Source of the DNA: Kumtagia sp964244725 | GTDB taxonomy: Bacteria; Pseudomonadota; Alphaproteobacteria; Rhizobiales; Rhizobiaceae | Assembly: GCA_964244725.1 (NCBI GenBank) | Contig: CAXTJQ010000009.1 | Coordinates: 107,796-171,795, forward strand | Length of the DNA: 64,000 nucleotides | Direction of reading: 5' to 3' | Part shown: positions 29,601-38,372 of the stretch, piece by piece | How positions within the stretch are numbered: the stretch's first letter is position 1 | How the letters are laid out: the number at the start of each line of letters is the position of its first letter | The notes under the pieces: generated by a model | Database searches by the model: none | Seen by the model: the letters and a program-made list of their open reading frames with translations, nothing else | What the model was told of the DNA's origin: nothing | Position numbers and translations under genes: made by a program

Positions 29601-31229
29601 ATGCATGAGGCAGCGCTCGCGACCTATCTCATCTTGGCGCTGCTCGTGGCCATGCTGAGCGTGGCGGTGCGCCGCCTGAAGATTGCCTCTCCGATCCTGA
29701 TGCTCGTCGCCGGGGGCGCGCTGGCATTCGCGCCGGGTGCGCCGGACGTGCCGCTCGATCCCGATTTCGTGCTGATGGTGCTGTTGCCGCCGCTGCTCTA
29801 CTCGTCGGGGGTCGGGATGAGTTGGCGCGGTTTCAAAAGCAATCTCCGACCGATTTTGCTGCTGGCGATCGGCTGCGTGCTGTTCACCACCCTGGCGGTC
29901 GCCGTTGTGGTGCATTATGCGCTGGGCGCGCCTTGGGCGGTCGGATTCCTGCTCGGCGCGATCGTATCGCCGCCCGACGCGGTTTCGCCCATGGCGGTGC
30001 TGCGCGCCATGCGCCTGCCGCAGCGCCTGATGACGATCCTCGAAGGCGAAAGCCTAGTCAACGACGCGACCGCGCTGGTCGCCTTCAGTTTCGCGCTGAC
30101 CGCCGTGACGACCGGAGCCTTCTCGTTGCCGGAAGCGGCAAGCCGCTTCGCGCTTATCGTCGGCGGGGAACTTGCCTTTGGGATAGGCGTCGGCTGGATC
30201 ATGCTGCAGTTGCGTCGCCTTGCGACGGATCCGCGCGCCGAGGTCCTGCTCGCGCTCTCGTCTCCGTTCATCGCCTTCTGGCCGCCCCATCAGGTCGGCG
30301 GGTCGGGCGTCGTGGCGTGCGTGGCCGCAGGACTTTACGTATCCTGGAACGGCCGCAAGCTCATTCGTCCCGAAACCCGCCTGCAGGGCTTCTTCATCTG
30401 GAATTTGATCGTCTGGGGAATCGAGGCGCTGGTATTCCTGCTCACCGGCCTCCAGGCGCGCGCTGTCGTTCTCGGTCTGGCCCAAGGCGACTGGACGCAG
30501 CTCTTGATCGCCGGAGCGCTGGTCAGCGCGACGGTCGTTCTTGTCCGCTTCGTCTGGGTCTATCCGGCGACCTACATCCCTCGCCTGATCGTGCCGGCCA
30601 TTCGGCGCGCCGATCCGACGCCCGGCTGGCGCATGCCGTTTCTCATATCGTTCGCGGGCCTGCGCGGCGTCGTCAGCCTCGCTGCCGCGCTATCGATCCC
30701 GCTGACGGTGGAAGGCCAGCCGTTTCCGTACCGCGATCTGGTGCTGATCGCCACCTTCAGCGTCATCGCGATCACGCTGATCGGGCTCGGCGCGGCGCTT
30801 CCGCCGCTGGTGCGGGCGCTTGGCCTTTCAAGCCTCGGCGCGGACGAAGCGAGCGCCGGCAAGCGCGCCGAACAGGCGGTGCGCCTTGGCGGCATCGAGG
30901 CGGCGCTCGACGAACTCGAAACGCATCTGATCGATGGCGAGCCGCCCGCAGCCATCGAATCGGTGCGCCGCCATCTCATGGATCGGCATCAGCAACTCAC
31001 CGCGACCGCCGACGTCAGCACGGCGGACGATCCCGTCGCCGACGCCATCGCCATCGAACTTCGGCTGCTCGACGCCGAGCGCCAGGCGATCGACACCGCC
31101 TTCGTCGAGAACCGGCTCTCGGACGAAGCGCGACGGCGCATCGAGCGCGAGCTCGATCTCGAGGAGGCGCGCATCCGCCATGCGCTGGCGAGCACGAGCA
31201 CCAGGGGCGACAGCGAACCGGAGACCTGA
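29601..31229 (+). CDS. CPA1-family sodium/proton antiporter
   Basis: A 542-residue inner-membrane transporter of the NhaP/NhaK type with about twelve hydrophobic segments in the first 420 residues. IVSPPDAVSPMAVL and LEGESLVNDATALVAF contain the paired acidic residues of the cation site, and SFAGLRGVVSLAAALSIP is the late conserved segment. Residues 430-542 form a charged, helical cytosolic tail. It would exchange Na+ or K+ for protons. Monocistronic, with its own start 115 bases after the DUF2735 gene. Confidence 0.92.
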   Translation: MHEAALATYLILALLVAMLSVAVRRLKIASPILMLVAGGALAFAPGAPDVPLDPDFVLMVLLPPLLYSSGVGMSWRGFKSNLRPILLLAIGCVLFTTLAVAVVVHYALGAPWAVGFLLGAIVSPPDAVSPMAVLRAMRLPQRLMTILEGESLVNDATALVAFSFALTAVTTGAFSLPEAASRFALIVGGELAFGIGVGWIMLQLRRLATDPRAEVLLALSSPFIAFWPPHQVGGSGVVACVAAGLYVSWNGRKLIRPETRLQGFFIWNLIVWGIEALVFLLTGLQARAVVLGLAQGDWTQLLIAGALVSATVVLVRFVWVYPATYIPRLIVPAIRRADPTPGWRMPFLISFAGLRGVVSLAAALSIPLTVEGQPFPYRDLVLIATFSVIAITLIGLGAALPPLVRALGLSSLGADEASAGKRAEQAVRLGGIEAALDELETHLIDGEPPAAIESVRRHLMDRHQQLTATADVSTADDPVADAIAIELRLLDAERQAIDTAFVENRLSDEARRRIERELDLEEARIRHALASTSTRGDSEPET

Positions 31230-31320
31230 GGTCAACGTCGGGCTTATAAGGACCGGGTCCGCCGGCGCATCCCGCGAGACGGCCATCCGCCAGTCGGAAA
31301 GGCTGGGCGGTGACGACATC

Positions 31321-31662
31321 TCACCATTTGAAGATGAGACCGGCGCCCGCCGCGATCAGCGTAAAGCCGGCGAGGTGATTCCAGCCGAGCGGTTCCTTGA
31401 GAAACACCACCGAGAAGCCGGCGAAGACCACGAGCGTGATGACTTCCTGCATCGTCTTCAGTTGGGCCGCCGAATAGACCTCGTGGCCGATGCGGTTTGC
31501 CGGCACCGCGAGCCAGTATTCGAAGAAGGCGATCGCCCACGAGATGGGAACGACGACCCAGAGCGGCGAGGATGTGTATTTGAGATGGCCATACCAGGCG
31601 AACGTCATGAAGACGTTCGACGCGATCAGCATCAGGATCGGCAGGACGTAAGGTGACGACAT
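31321..31662 (-). CDS. DUF486 (DMT superfamily) membrane protein
   Basis: A 113-residue protein with four hydrophobic segments: MLIASNVFMTFAWYGHLKY, the VVVPISWAIAFFEYWLAVPANR region, TLVVFAGFSVVFL and FTLIAAGAGLIF. This is the DUF486 family, small relatives of drug/metabolite transporters. The ATG at 31662 gives the family length; an in-frame extension to 31797 has no family resemblance. Transport substrate unknown. It converges with the antiporter gene. Confidence 0.88.
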   Translation of the reverse strand: MSSPYVLPILMLIASNVFMTFAWYGHLKYTSSPLWVVVPISWAIAFFEYWLAVPANRIGHEVYSAAQLKTMQEVITLVVFAGFSVVFLKEPLGWNHLAGFTLIAAGAGLIFKW

Positions 31663-31863
31663 GACACGTATCCGGTTGGGGGATTTGGTCGGGCGATGCA
31701 GCGGCAGCGACGGTGCGGTGCCGCAAAACGCGCGTCGGTGCAAGTCGATCCAATCGCACACGGGCTTTGTCGAAGCCCGTGGCATTGTCCGATCCACCGA
31801 CCTATCTCCAGCGCTGCGGCCGTGTCGACGCCATCCGGTCGACAGTACGCGAAGGCTTGTCCG

Positions 31864-33339
31864 ATGACCGTTTCACCGCCGTTCGATAACAGCTTCGCGC
31901 GCATGCCCGACCGGTTCTTCGTGCGCACCATGCCGACCCGCGTTTCCGCGCCCAGGCTGATCAAGCTGAATATCGCGCTGGCTGACAGCCTCGGGCTGGA
32001 CGCCGGCTGGCTGACCGGCGAGCACGGCGTCGCCATGCTTTCGGGCAACGGTTTGCCGGGCGGTGCGGAACCTGTGGCGACGGCCTATGCGGGGCATCAG
32101 TTCGGCAGTTTCGTGCCGCAACTGGGCGACGGGCGCGCGATCCTGCTCGGCGAAGTGATCGACCGTGACGGCATGCGGCGCGATATCCAGTTGAAAGGCT
32201 CCGGCCCGACGCCCTTTTCGCGCCGCGGCGACGGGCGCGCCGCGCTGGGACCGGTCCTGCGCGAATATGTCGTCAGCGAGGCGATGGCCGCGCTTGGCGT
32301 GCCGACGACGCGCGCACTCGCCGCTGTCGTGACCGGCGAACAGGTCGTGCGCGAGGATCTGCTGCCCGGCGCGATCCTGACGCGCGTCGCGGCCAGCCAC
32401 ATCCGCGTCGGGTCATTCCAATTTTTTGCCGCGCGCGACGACGCCGAAGGCATACGCCTGCTCGCCGAGCATGTCATCGCGCGCCACTATCCGCTGGCGG
32501 CCTCGGCGCCGAACCCGTTCCAGGCCTTGCTCGACGCCGTCATCGGCGCGCAGGCGTATCTCGTAGCGCGCTGGCTCCTTGTCGGCTTCATTCACGGCGT
32601 CATGAATACCGACAATTGCTCGCTCGCCGGCGAGACGATCGACTACGGCCCCTGCGCCTTCATGGACGAGTATGATCCGGCCACGGTCTTCAGCTCGATC
32701 GACCGCGACGCGCGCTATGCCTACGGCAACCAGCCGCGCATCGCGCAGTGGAACCTGGCGCGGCTGGCCGAGACGCTGCTGCCTCTGCTCGATGCCGATC
32801 CCGACGCGGCCCTCGCGGAAGCCGAAAGGCTGATCGGCGGCTTTCGGCCGCGCTTCGAGGCGCATTACCTGGCCGGGCTGCGGCGCAAGATCGGGTTGCG
32901 GACCGAACGGCGGGATGACTACGCCCTCGTCCAGGACCTCCTGTCCGCGATGGCCGCCGGCCGCGCCGACTTCACCCTGACCTTCCGCGCGCTCGCCGAG
33001 GTGCTGACACCGGGCGGCAACGATGCGGTCCGGGGCCTGTTCCTCGATCCGACCGCGTTCGACGCCTGGGCCGAGCGCTGGCGTGCCCGTCTCGCGCTGG
33101 AGCGGGAACATGATGACGACAGGAGAGCCGCGATGACCGCCGTCAACCCGGCCTACATCCCGCGCAACCATTTGGTCGAGGCGATGATCCGCGCGGCCGT
33201 TGACCGCCAGGATTTCGCCCCGTTTGAGGAGATGATGCAGGTCCTCGCCACGCCCTTCGTCGAGCAGCCGGCTTTCGCCCGCTACGCCGAACCCCCGCAG
33301 CCCGACCAGCGCGTGTTGCAAACCTTCTGCGGCACCTGA
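31864..33339 (+). CDS. selO: Protein adenylyltransferase SelO (YdiU family)
   Basis: A 491-residue pseudokinase-fold enzyme that transfers AMP to Ser, Thr or Tyr of target proteins. Recognisable parts are YAGHQFGSFVPQLGDGRA, the ATP-site lysine in DIQLKGSGPTPFSRRGDGRA, GVPTTRALAAV, the catalytic GVMNTDNCSLAGETIDYGPCAFMDEYDP (metal-binding Asn/Asp), and the C-terminal YAEPPQPDQRV-TFCGT with a cysteine near the end where some homologues carry selenocysteine. Length is normal. ATG at 31864. SelO is linked to redox stress. No adjacent gene suggests a target. Confidence 0.93.
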   Translation: MTVSPPFDNSFARMPDRFFVRTMPTRVSAPRLIKLNIALADSLGLDAGWLTGEHGVAMLSGNGLPGGAEPVATAYAGHQFGSFVPQLGDGRAILLGEVIDRDGMRRDIQLKGSGPTPFSRRGDGRAALGPVLREYVVSEAMAALGVPTTRALAAVVTGEQVVREDLLPGAILTRVAASHIRVGSFQFFAARDDAEGIRLLAEHVIARHYPLAASAPNPFQALLDAVIGAQAYLVARWLLVGFIHGVMNTDNCSLAGETIDYGPCAFMDEYDPATVFSSIDRDARYAYGNQPRIAQWNLARLAETLLPLLDADPDAALAEAERLIGGFRPRFEAHYLAGLRRKIGLRTERRDDYALVQDLLSAMAAGRADFTLTFRALAEVLTPGGNDAVRGLFLDPTAFDAWAERWRARLALEREHDDDRRAAMTAVNPAYIPRNHLVEAMIRAAVDRQDFAPFEEMMQVLATPFVEQPAFARYAEPPQPDQRVLQTFCGT

Positions 33340-33421
33340 GGGCAAGCGCGAACGATCGGGCAAAAACGACCTTGCAATCCGTCCGTACGGGCGGCATGGA
33401 GGCGCGAGCGAAAGGGCGATC

Positions 33422-33838
33422 ATGCTTCTGGTCAGAACGTATATTGCGGCAAGCCAGGTCGAGGGCGTCGGGGTCTTTGCCGCCGACCCGATCGCCAAGG
33501 GTACGCCGATCTGGCGTCTGGAGGCGGGTTTCGATCGGCTGATCCCGGTTGTCGACTACGAGGCCGCTCCTCCCGTCCTGAAGGAATTGCTCGACCGTTA
33601 CGCCTATCCGAGCCCCGACCAGCCTCAATTCATCGTCTATGAAGTTGACAACGGCCGGTTCATGAACCACTCCACGAACCCGAACACCAATTTTTCCGAT
33701 TTCGGCCATGGCGCGACGTTGCGCGACATCGCCGCCGGCGAGGAACTCACCTGCGACTACAATGATTTCTATGCGGATTTCGAACTAATCCCGACCATCG
33801 ACCCGGCCAAGTCGAGTTCGGGCGAATCGATGGGGTAG
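33422..33838 (+). CDS. SET-domain protein
   Basis: A 138-residue protein consisting almost entirely of a SET lysine-methyltransferase fold. It starts with the GVGVFAADPIAKGTPIW strand pair, has RFMNHSTNPNT (SAM-binding NHS motif) near residue 79 and GEELTCDYNDFY at the end (catalytic tyrosine). Residues 36-72 form the variable insert. Bacterial SET proteins of this size methylate unknown proteins. It lies between selO and a convergent esterase gene whose stop is three bases away. Confidence 0.85.
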   Translation: MLLVRTYIAASQVEGVGVFAADPIAKGTPIWRLEAGFDRLIPVVDYEAAPPVLKELLDRYAYPSPDQPQFIVYEVDNGRFMNHSTNPNTNFSDFGHGATLRDIAAGEELTCDYNDFYADFELIPTIDPAKSSSGESMG

Positions 33839-33841
33839 GAT

Positions 33842-34471
33842 TCAGACGCCCGTCCGAATCGGTTGAGCTTGGCGCGCCATGAACTGCCGCGCCGCCTCGA
33901 TCTCCGATTGCCGAATTTCATGGCCGCCCTCATGCCATTGCAGGTCGACGTTCGCGCCGGCCGTCCGCATGGAGTCCGCAAGACGGCCCGTCAGGGCTGG
34001 CGGGCAGATCGGGTCTCGCCGTCCGGCCGTGATCAGGACCTCGCCTTCGATTGCGCCCGAGATCGCCGGCGCGAACGGGATCAGCGGATGCATCAGCATC
34101 ATCCTGTCGAAAAGGTCCGGCCTGGCGAAGACGATCGACGCCAGGATATTGGCGCCGTTCGAATAGCCGAGCCCGAACACGGACGACCCGCCCGCGGCAA
34201 GCCGGTGCGCGTCGACGAAGCGCGCCATTTTGGTCGTGGCCCGCGCGAGATCGACGAGGTCGTAGGCGCCTTCGGCCGTGCGCCGGAAGAACCGCGCTGC
34301 TCCATGCTCGGCGACATCGCCGCGCGGTGAGACGATCGTCGCATCGGACGCCAGCACTCTTCCGAGATCGGAAAATTGATGCTCGTCGCCGCCTGTCCCA
34401 TGAAAGGTGAAAAGCAGCGGCCCGCCCGGTTTCCCGGGCAGACGGGCATGGACGTAAAGATCGGTCGACAT
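33842..34471 (-). CDS. Phospholipase/carboxylesterase family hydrolase
   Basis: A 209-residue alpha/beta hydrolase of the YpfH/carboxylesterase-2 type. FTFHGTGGDEHQF is the oxyanion-hole loop, GLGYSNGANIL has the nucleophile Ser104, the acidic residue is in AGRRDPICPP, and the histidine in HEGGHEIRQ. The gene begins one base after the stop of the ring-cleaving dioxygenase gene, and the same pair of genes is common in proteobacteria as part of the mhqO/mhqD-type quinone response. Confidence 0.88.
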   Translation of the reverse strand: MSTDLYVHARLPGKPGGPLLFTFHGTGGDEHQFSDLGRVLASDATIVSPRGDVAEHGAARFFRRTAEGAYDLVDLARATTKMARFVDAHRLAAGGSSVFGLGYSNGANILASIVFARPDLFDRMMLMHPLIPFAPAISGAIEGEVLITAGRRDPICPPALTGRLADSMRTAGANVDLQWHEGGHEIRQSEIEAARQFMARQAQPIRTGV

Positions 34472-35422
34472 CTAAGCCTCCTCTTCCGCGTCGAGCGTCT
34501 GCAGGTGCTTTTCGAGAAAGGGCCGCAGATGCTCGTGCTGGGTCGGAAGCTTCAGGGCCTCGCCGAGATGCGCCGCGTCCTCGTCGCGGTCGAAGCCCGG
34601 CTCGCTGGTCGCGATTTCGAACAGGACGCCGCCCGGCGCGCGGAAGTAGATCGCCCAGAAATAATCGCGGTCGATCACCGGGGTGACCTGGTAGCCCGTG
34701 TCGAGCAGCGCCTTGCGCGCTTCGAGTTGACTTGCCCGGTCGTCGACCGCGAAGGCGATGTGGTGCACGGAGCCCGCGCCGAGATCGGCGAAGTTCGCGC
34801 CCGGGACCGTCTCGATGTCGATCGTGTCGGCGCCGTTGCCGCCGGCGATCGTCATTCGTTTGACCGACCCCCCATGGTCGACGGTCCGATAGCCCATGAA
34901 CCGCAGCAATTCCTCGGTCGAGCCGCCATCCCTGACCCGCAGCGACGCGGAGTGGAATCCGCGGATCGCCTCGTCGGACGCGACGCCCGATTTGGTCCAG
35001 GGCGCGCGGGCATCGTCGGCGATCTCGACCAGCGCGAAGCTGTCGTTGTCCGGACCCTTGAAGTCGAGACGCGGCTCTCCAAACCGGTTGCTGCTTGCAA
35101 GGCCCGTCGCGCCCAGCTTGGCCAGGCGTTCCTCCCAGAAAGCGAGCGATCCCATCGGAACGGCGAAGGCGGTGGTTCCGACCTCGCCCGCGCCGGGACG
35201 GCCCTGGCCGATGTTCGGGAACGGGAAATAGGTCATCACCGACCCGGGAGTGCCGCGCTCGTCGCCATAATAGAGGTGATAGACGTCCGGCGCGTCGAAA
35301 TTGACCGTCTGTTTGACCCGGCGCAGCCCAAGGTCGTGCGTGAAGAACCGGTTGTTGCGGCGGGCTTCGCGCGCCATCGACGTAACGTGATGCAGGCCTC
35401 TGATCTGGTCGAGCATTTTCAT
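34472..35422 (-). CDS. Ring-cleaving dioxygenase (MhqO-like, glyoxalase fold)
   Basis: A 316-residue protein with two vicinal-oxygen-chelate domains. IRGLHHVTSMAREARRNNRF carries the first metal histidine, VHHIAFAVDD the second, and LFEIATSEPGFDRDED the metal glutamate and family end. These hydroquinone-specific extradiol dioxygenases remove quinone-type electrophiles. The ATG at 35422 follows AGGAGCG closely and is preferred over a TTG at 35575. It is directly followed by the esterase gene and is divergent from the sulfatase gene. No MarR-type regulator gene accompanies the pair. Confidence 0.9.
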   Translation of the reverse strand: MKMLDQIRGLHHVTSMAREARRNNRFFTHDLGLRRVKQTVNFDAPDVYHLYYGDERGTPGSVMTYFPFPNIGQGRPGAGEVGTTAFAVPMGSLAFWEERLAKLGATGLASSNRFGEPRLDFKGPDNDSFALVEIADDARAPWTKSGVASDEAIRGFHSASLRVRDGGSTEELLRFMGYRTVDHGGSVKRMTIAGGNGADTIDIETVPGANFADLGAGSVHHIAFAVDDRASQLEARKALLDTGYQVTPVIDRDYFWAIYFRAPGGVLFEIATSEPGFDRDEDAAHLGEALKLPTQHEHLRPFLEKHLQTLDAEEEA

Positions 35423-35504
35423 CGCTCCTGATGTTGACGGCGTTCGCCATTTCGTGACGCAATGTCGGTGCAGGCGGCGTCCGACGAAAGCGGTCAAACA
35501 CGGA

Positions 35505-37157
35505 ATGGATTGTTCATCGAACGGAGTGGATTTGCCGGATACGTTCACGCCAACTTCGGAAGCCTCCGTCGCCAAGCCGGAACGTCGGAGGAACGTGCTG
35601 TTCGTTACATGCGACCAGTGGCGCGGCGATTGCCTTTCCGCCTATGGCCATTCCACCCTGCGGACACCCAACATCGACGCTTTGGCGCGGTCGGGCGTGA
35701 TGTTCAGGCGCCACTACGCCGGGGCTGCGCCCTGCTCGCCGGCCCGCGCCTGCCTGTATACGGGCCGCTACCAGATGACGAACCGGGTTTGCAGGAACGG
35801 AACCCCGCTCGCGGCTCGCTTCGACAACGTCGCCACATTGGCGCGCAGGTGCGGTTACGACCCGACGCTTTTCGGCTATACCGATGTCTCGCCCGATCCG
35901 ACGACGCACCATCCGGCCGATGCGCTTCTGCGCAGCTACGAGGGCGTCCTGCCGGGATTCGCGGTGCGGCAGTTGATGCCGGAACACCAGAAGCCCTGGC
36001 TGTCCTGGCTGGCCGCTCGTGGCCTGAATGTGTCGGCCGGGTATCCCGGCATTCATCGCCCCGCCGTGGACGGAACCGCGGAGGTGTCGCGTGCGCCTCC
36101 GCTCTATTCGCGCGACGAGACGCCGACGGCGTTCCTCGCCGGCGAGTTCATCCGCTGGCTTGGCGAACAGGACGCCGGCGCGCCGTGGTTCGCTCATGTC
36201 TCCTTCCTGAGCCCGCATCCGCCCTTCGTCGTGCCCAAGCCCTATAACGAAATGTACGATCCCGCCGCCGGACCGGCGTTTGGCAGGGCGGCCGATTGGT
36301 TGGCGGAGGCGCGGTCGCACCCGTGGCTCGACTATCAGTTGGCGCGCCAGCGCAAGGATACCTTCATCGTGGGGGCGCAGGGCCTGGTTCGGGAATGGAC
36401 CGACGCGGAATTCCGCACCATCCGCTCGATCTACTACGGCATGATTTCCGAGGTCGACGACCAACTCGGCCGCCTGTGGCAAGCGCTGCGGCAAGCCGAC
36501 GCCTGGGACGATACGGTGATCGTGCTCACGTCGGACCATGCCGAGATGATGGGCGATCATTATATGCTCGGCAAAGGCGGCTATTTCGACCAGAGTTACC
36601 ACGTGCCGCTGATCGTCCGCGATCCGGATGCGACCGGCGCGGCCGGAACCCTTGTCGACCGATTCACCGAGGCCGTCGATGTCCTGCCGACTCTCCTCGA
36701 TCTCATCGGCGGCCAAAAGCCGCATTGGCTGGACGGACGTTCGCTATCGCCCTTCCTGCGCGGCGTGGCGCCTTCCGACTGGCGTGATTGCGCGCATTGG
36801 GAGTTCGATTTCCGGTCGATCGCGGATGGCGGGCCGGAAACGCATTTCGGATGTGCGTCGACGGAATGCAGTCTCGCGGTCCTGCGGTCCGAACGCTTCA
36901 AATACGTGCATTTGGGAGGCGGCTTGCCGGCGCTCCTTTTCGATCTTCAAGAAGACCCGCACGAACTGATCGATCGCTCGAACGATCCGGCCTTTCTCCG
37001 CATTCGTCTGGAGCTTGCCGAACGGATGCTGTCGTGGCGCTCAGTGCATCTCGACCAGGCTTTGGCGCTGGTGGAATTGACCGCGAAGGGCGCTGTCGTT
37101 GCCAGTGTGGATGACGCAAAAAAGCCCGCGCCGTTTCCCGCGCGGGCCTTCTTGTAG
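35505..37157 (+). CDS. Sulfatase-fold hydrolase, phosphonate monoesterase-like
   Basis: About 550 residues of the alkaline-phosphatase/sulfatase superfamily. VLFVTCDQWRGDCLSAYGH supplies the metal aspartates. CSPARACLYTGRY contains the formylglycine cysteine (CxPxR). TSDHAEMMGDHYMLGKGGYF is the second metal site, and the KGGYF-Q-Y-HVPLIVRDP form is characteristic of phosphonate monoester hydrolases/phosphodiesterases. Activity needs conversion of Cys by an FGE or anSME not seen here. The start is uncertain (35454, 35505 or a GTG at 35526). The last 13 codons overlap the terminator of the opposite gene. No signal peptide is evident, so it is probably cytosolic. Confidence 0.87.
   Translation: MDCSSNGVDLPDTFTPTSEASVAKPERRRNVLFVTCDQWRGDCLSAYGHSTLRTPNIDALARSGVMFRRHYAGAAPCSPARACLYTGRYQMTNRVCRNGTPLAARFDNVATLARRCGYDPTLFGYTDVSPDPTTHHPADALLRSYEGVLPGFAVRQLMPEHQKPWLSWLAARGLNVSAGYPGIHRPAVDGTAEVSRAPPLYSRDETPTAFLAGEFIRWLGEQDAGAPWFAHVSFLSPHPPFVVPKPYNEMYDPAAGPAFGRAADWLAEARSHPWLDYQLARQRKDTFIVGAQGLVREWTDAEFRTIRSIYYGMISEVDDQLGRLWQALRQADAWDDTVIVLTSDHAEMMGDHYMLGKGGYFDQSYHVPLIVRDPDATGAAGTLVDRFTEAVDVLPTLLDLIGGQKPHWLDGRSLSPFLRGVAPSDWRDCAHWEFDFRSIADGGPETHFGCASTECSLAVLRSERFKYVHLGGGLPALLFDLQEDPHELIDRSNDPAFLRIRLELAERMLSWRSVHLDQALALVELTAKGAVVASVDDAKKPAPFPARAFL
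37118..37147 (-). terminator. Terminator of the PRC-barrel gene
   Basis: GCCCGCGC (37124-37131) pairs with GCGCGGGC (37140-37147) and on the minus strand is followed by six T. It serves the minus-strand PRC gene that ends at 37172, yet lies inside the last codons of the convergent sulfatase-fold gene. Confidence 0.85.
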
Positions 37158-37171
37158 CTACCGACGTCGGT

Positions 37172-38131
37172 TTACTGAACCGTCAGCCGCTGGGCGTCGC
37201 GATTGTCGGCCCAGGTCGACTTATCGTACGCGGCCGCCGCGTCGAGCTGTTCCTTGGTGAAAGTCGTGTAAAGATACTTGTTGCCGTCGGCATCCGTCAT
37301 GAACTGAAGCTTGTCCATGCCGACTGCGACCTCCTTCTCGCCCATCCCGAGAAAGCCGCCCACATCCATGATGACGGCGTCGGTTTTGCCGTCCTGCGTC
37401 AGCACCACGTCGCCGATCTCGCCGAGATTGGCGTCGGAAGCGCCATAGACCGTCGTGCCGACCAAATCCTCGGCCCGAATGTCGCCCGCGGGCATTTCCT
37501 TCAGCGTCGATTTGTCGATCGCTGCCGTCGTGGTGGTATCGGTCGTGGTTGCCGCCGGAGCCTGGGCGGCCTCCGCCGGTGCAGGAGCCTTTGCGGTGTC
37601 AGCCGGCGCCATGGCGTTGTCAGCCGGCGCCATTGCGTTCGTATCAGCAGGCGCCACCGCATTCGTGTCGGCCGCAGGCGCGGTCGCCATTGCGGCGGGC
37701 GCCGGATCGTATGGCGTCCGGTCGAACTCCGTCTGCGCCTGCAACTGATCCTTGGTGGCGTTCACGACGATCCAGCGATCGCCGTCACGCTCGGCCCAGT
37801 CGATGTCCTTGTAGTTGAAGGCGACATCCTTTTCGGCGATGCCGAGAAAACCGCCCACGCCTATTATGATAGAGTCCACGCTGCCGTTCGCGCCGATCAC
37901 CACGTCGTTCACGTCGCCGATTTTCTCGGCATTGTCGCCGGTCCCGTTATAGACCGTCTCGCCGATGAGGTTGGAGGCGAGGTAACCTTTCGACGACACC
38001 GGCTTCGTCGCCATTCCGTCGGCAGGAGCGGTGGCCGCAGGCGCTGTGGTGGTCGCGTTGGTATCCTGAGCATAGGCCGCGCCGGTGAGCAAGGTCACGA
38101 GCGCCGTGGTAGCCAGAAGATTGCGGATCAT
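37172..38131 (-). CDS. Exported protein with two PRC-barrel domains
   Basis: A 319-residue protein. MIRNLLATTALVTLLTGAAYAQ is a Sec signal peptide. Two PRC-barrel domains (about 47-125 and 218-295) each carry an IGDVNDVVIG- or IGDVVLTQDG-like strand, a VGGFLGxxEKxVA segment and a closing KDQLQAQ/KEQLDAA helix. Between them is an alanine-proline linker with repeated APADTNA units. Periplasmic PRC-barrel proteins of this kind are typical general-stress genes in rhizobia, and a perfect EcfG-type promoter lies upstream. ATG at 38131 has AAGGAG seven bases before it. Confidence 0.87.
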   Translation of the reverse strand: MIRNLLATTALVTLLTGAAYAQDTNATTTAPAATAPADGMATKPVSSKGYLASNLIGETVYNGTGDNAEKIGDVNDVVIGANGSVDSIIIGVGGFLGIAEKDVAFNYKDIDWAERDGDRWIVVNATKDQLQAQTEFDRTPYDPAPAAMATAPAADTNAVAPADTNAMAPADNAMAPADTAKAPAPAEAAQAPAATTTDTTTTAAIDKSTLKEMPAGDIRAEDLVGTTVYGASDANLGEIGDVVLTQDGKTDAVIMDVGGFLGMGEKEVAVGMDKLQFMTDADGNKYLYTTFTKEQLDAAAAYDKSTWADNRDAQRLTVQ

Positions 38132-38219
38132 GGTAGTCTCCTTTTGTGCGTAAATCTCATGCACGGAGGCGCCAGGATAACCGTCGCTGGGGATGCCGGG
38201 CGCCTCCTCACGGGCTTTC

Positions 38220-38244
38220 AACGACGCGATGCGCTGCCGGTTCC
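38220..38244 (-). promoter_or_regulatory. EcfG-type promoter of the PRC-barrel gene
   Basis: GGAAC, 17 bases, GTT on the minus strand, about 90 bases before the PRC start codon. It fits the general-stress sigma factor consensus of alphaproteobacteria. Confidence 0.8.
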
Positions 38245-38307
38245 GGAGGCGGTCGAAAACAATCCAAACGTCGAAAAAATTTGCCTGATCCCGACCGAGG
38301 AAAACAC

Positions 38308-38332
38308 GGAACCATGATTGCGGGCTTGCGTT
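38308..38332 (+). promoter_or_regulatory. EcfG-type promoter of the lipid kinase gene
   Basis: GGAAC, 17 bases, GTT on the plus strand, 40 bases before the start codon at 38373. It diverges from the similar promoter at 38220-38244. Confidence 0.8.
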
Positions 38333-38372
38333 GTCGAGGCTGGTTGTCTGCCGCGTCGCGGTTGGAGGGGTG

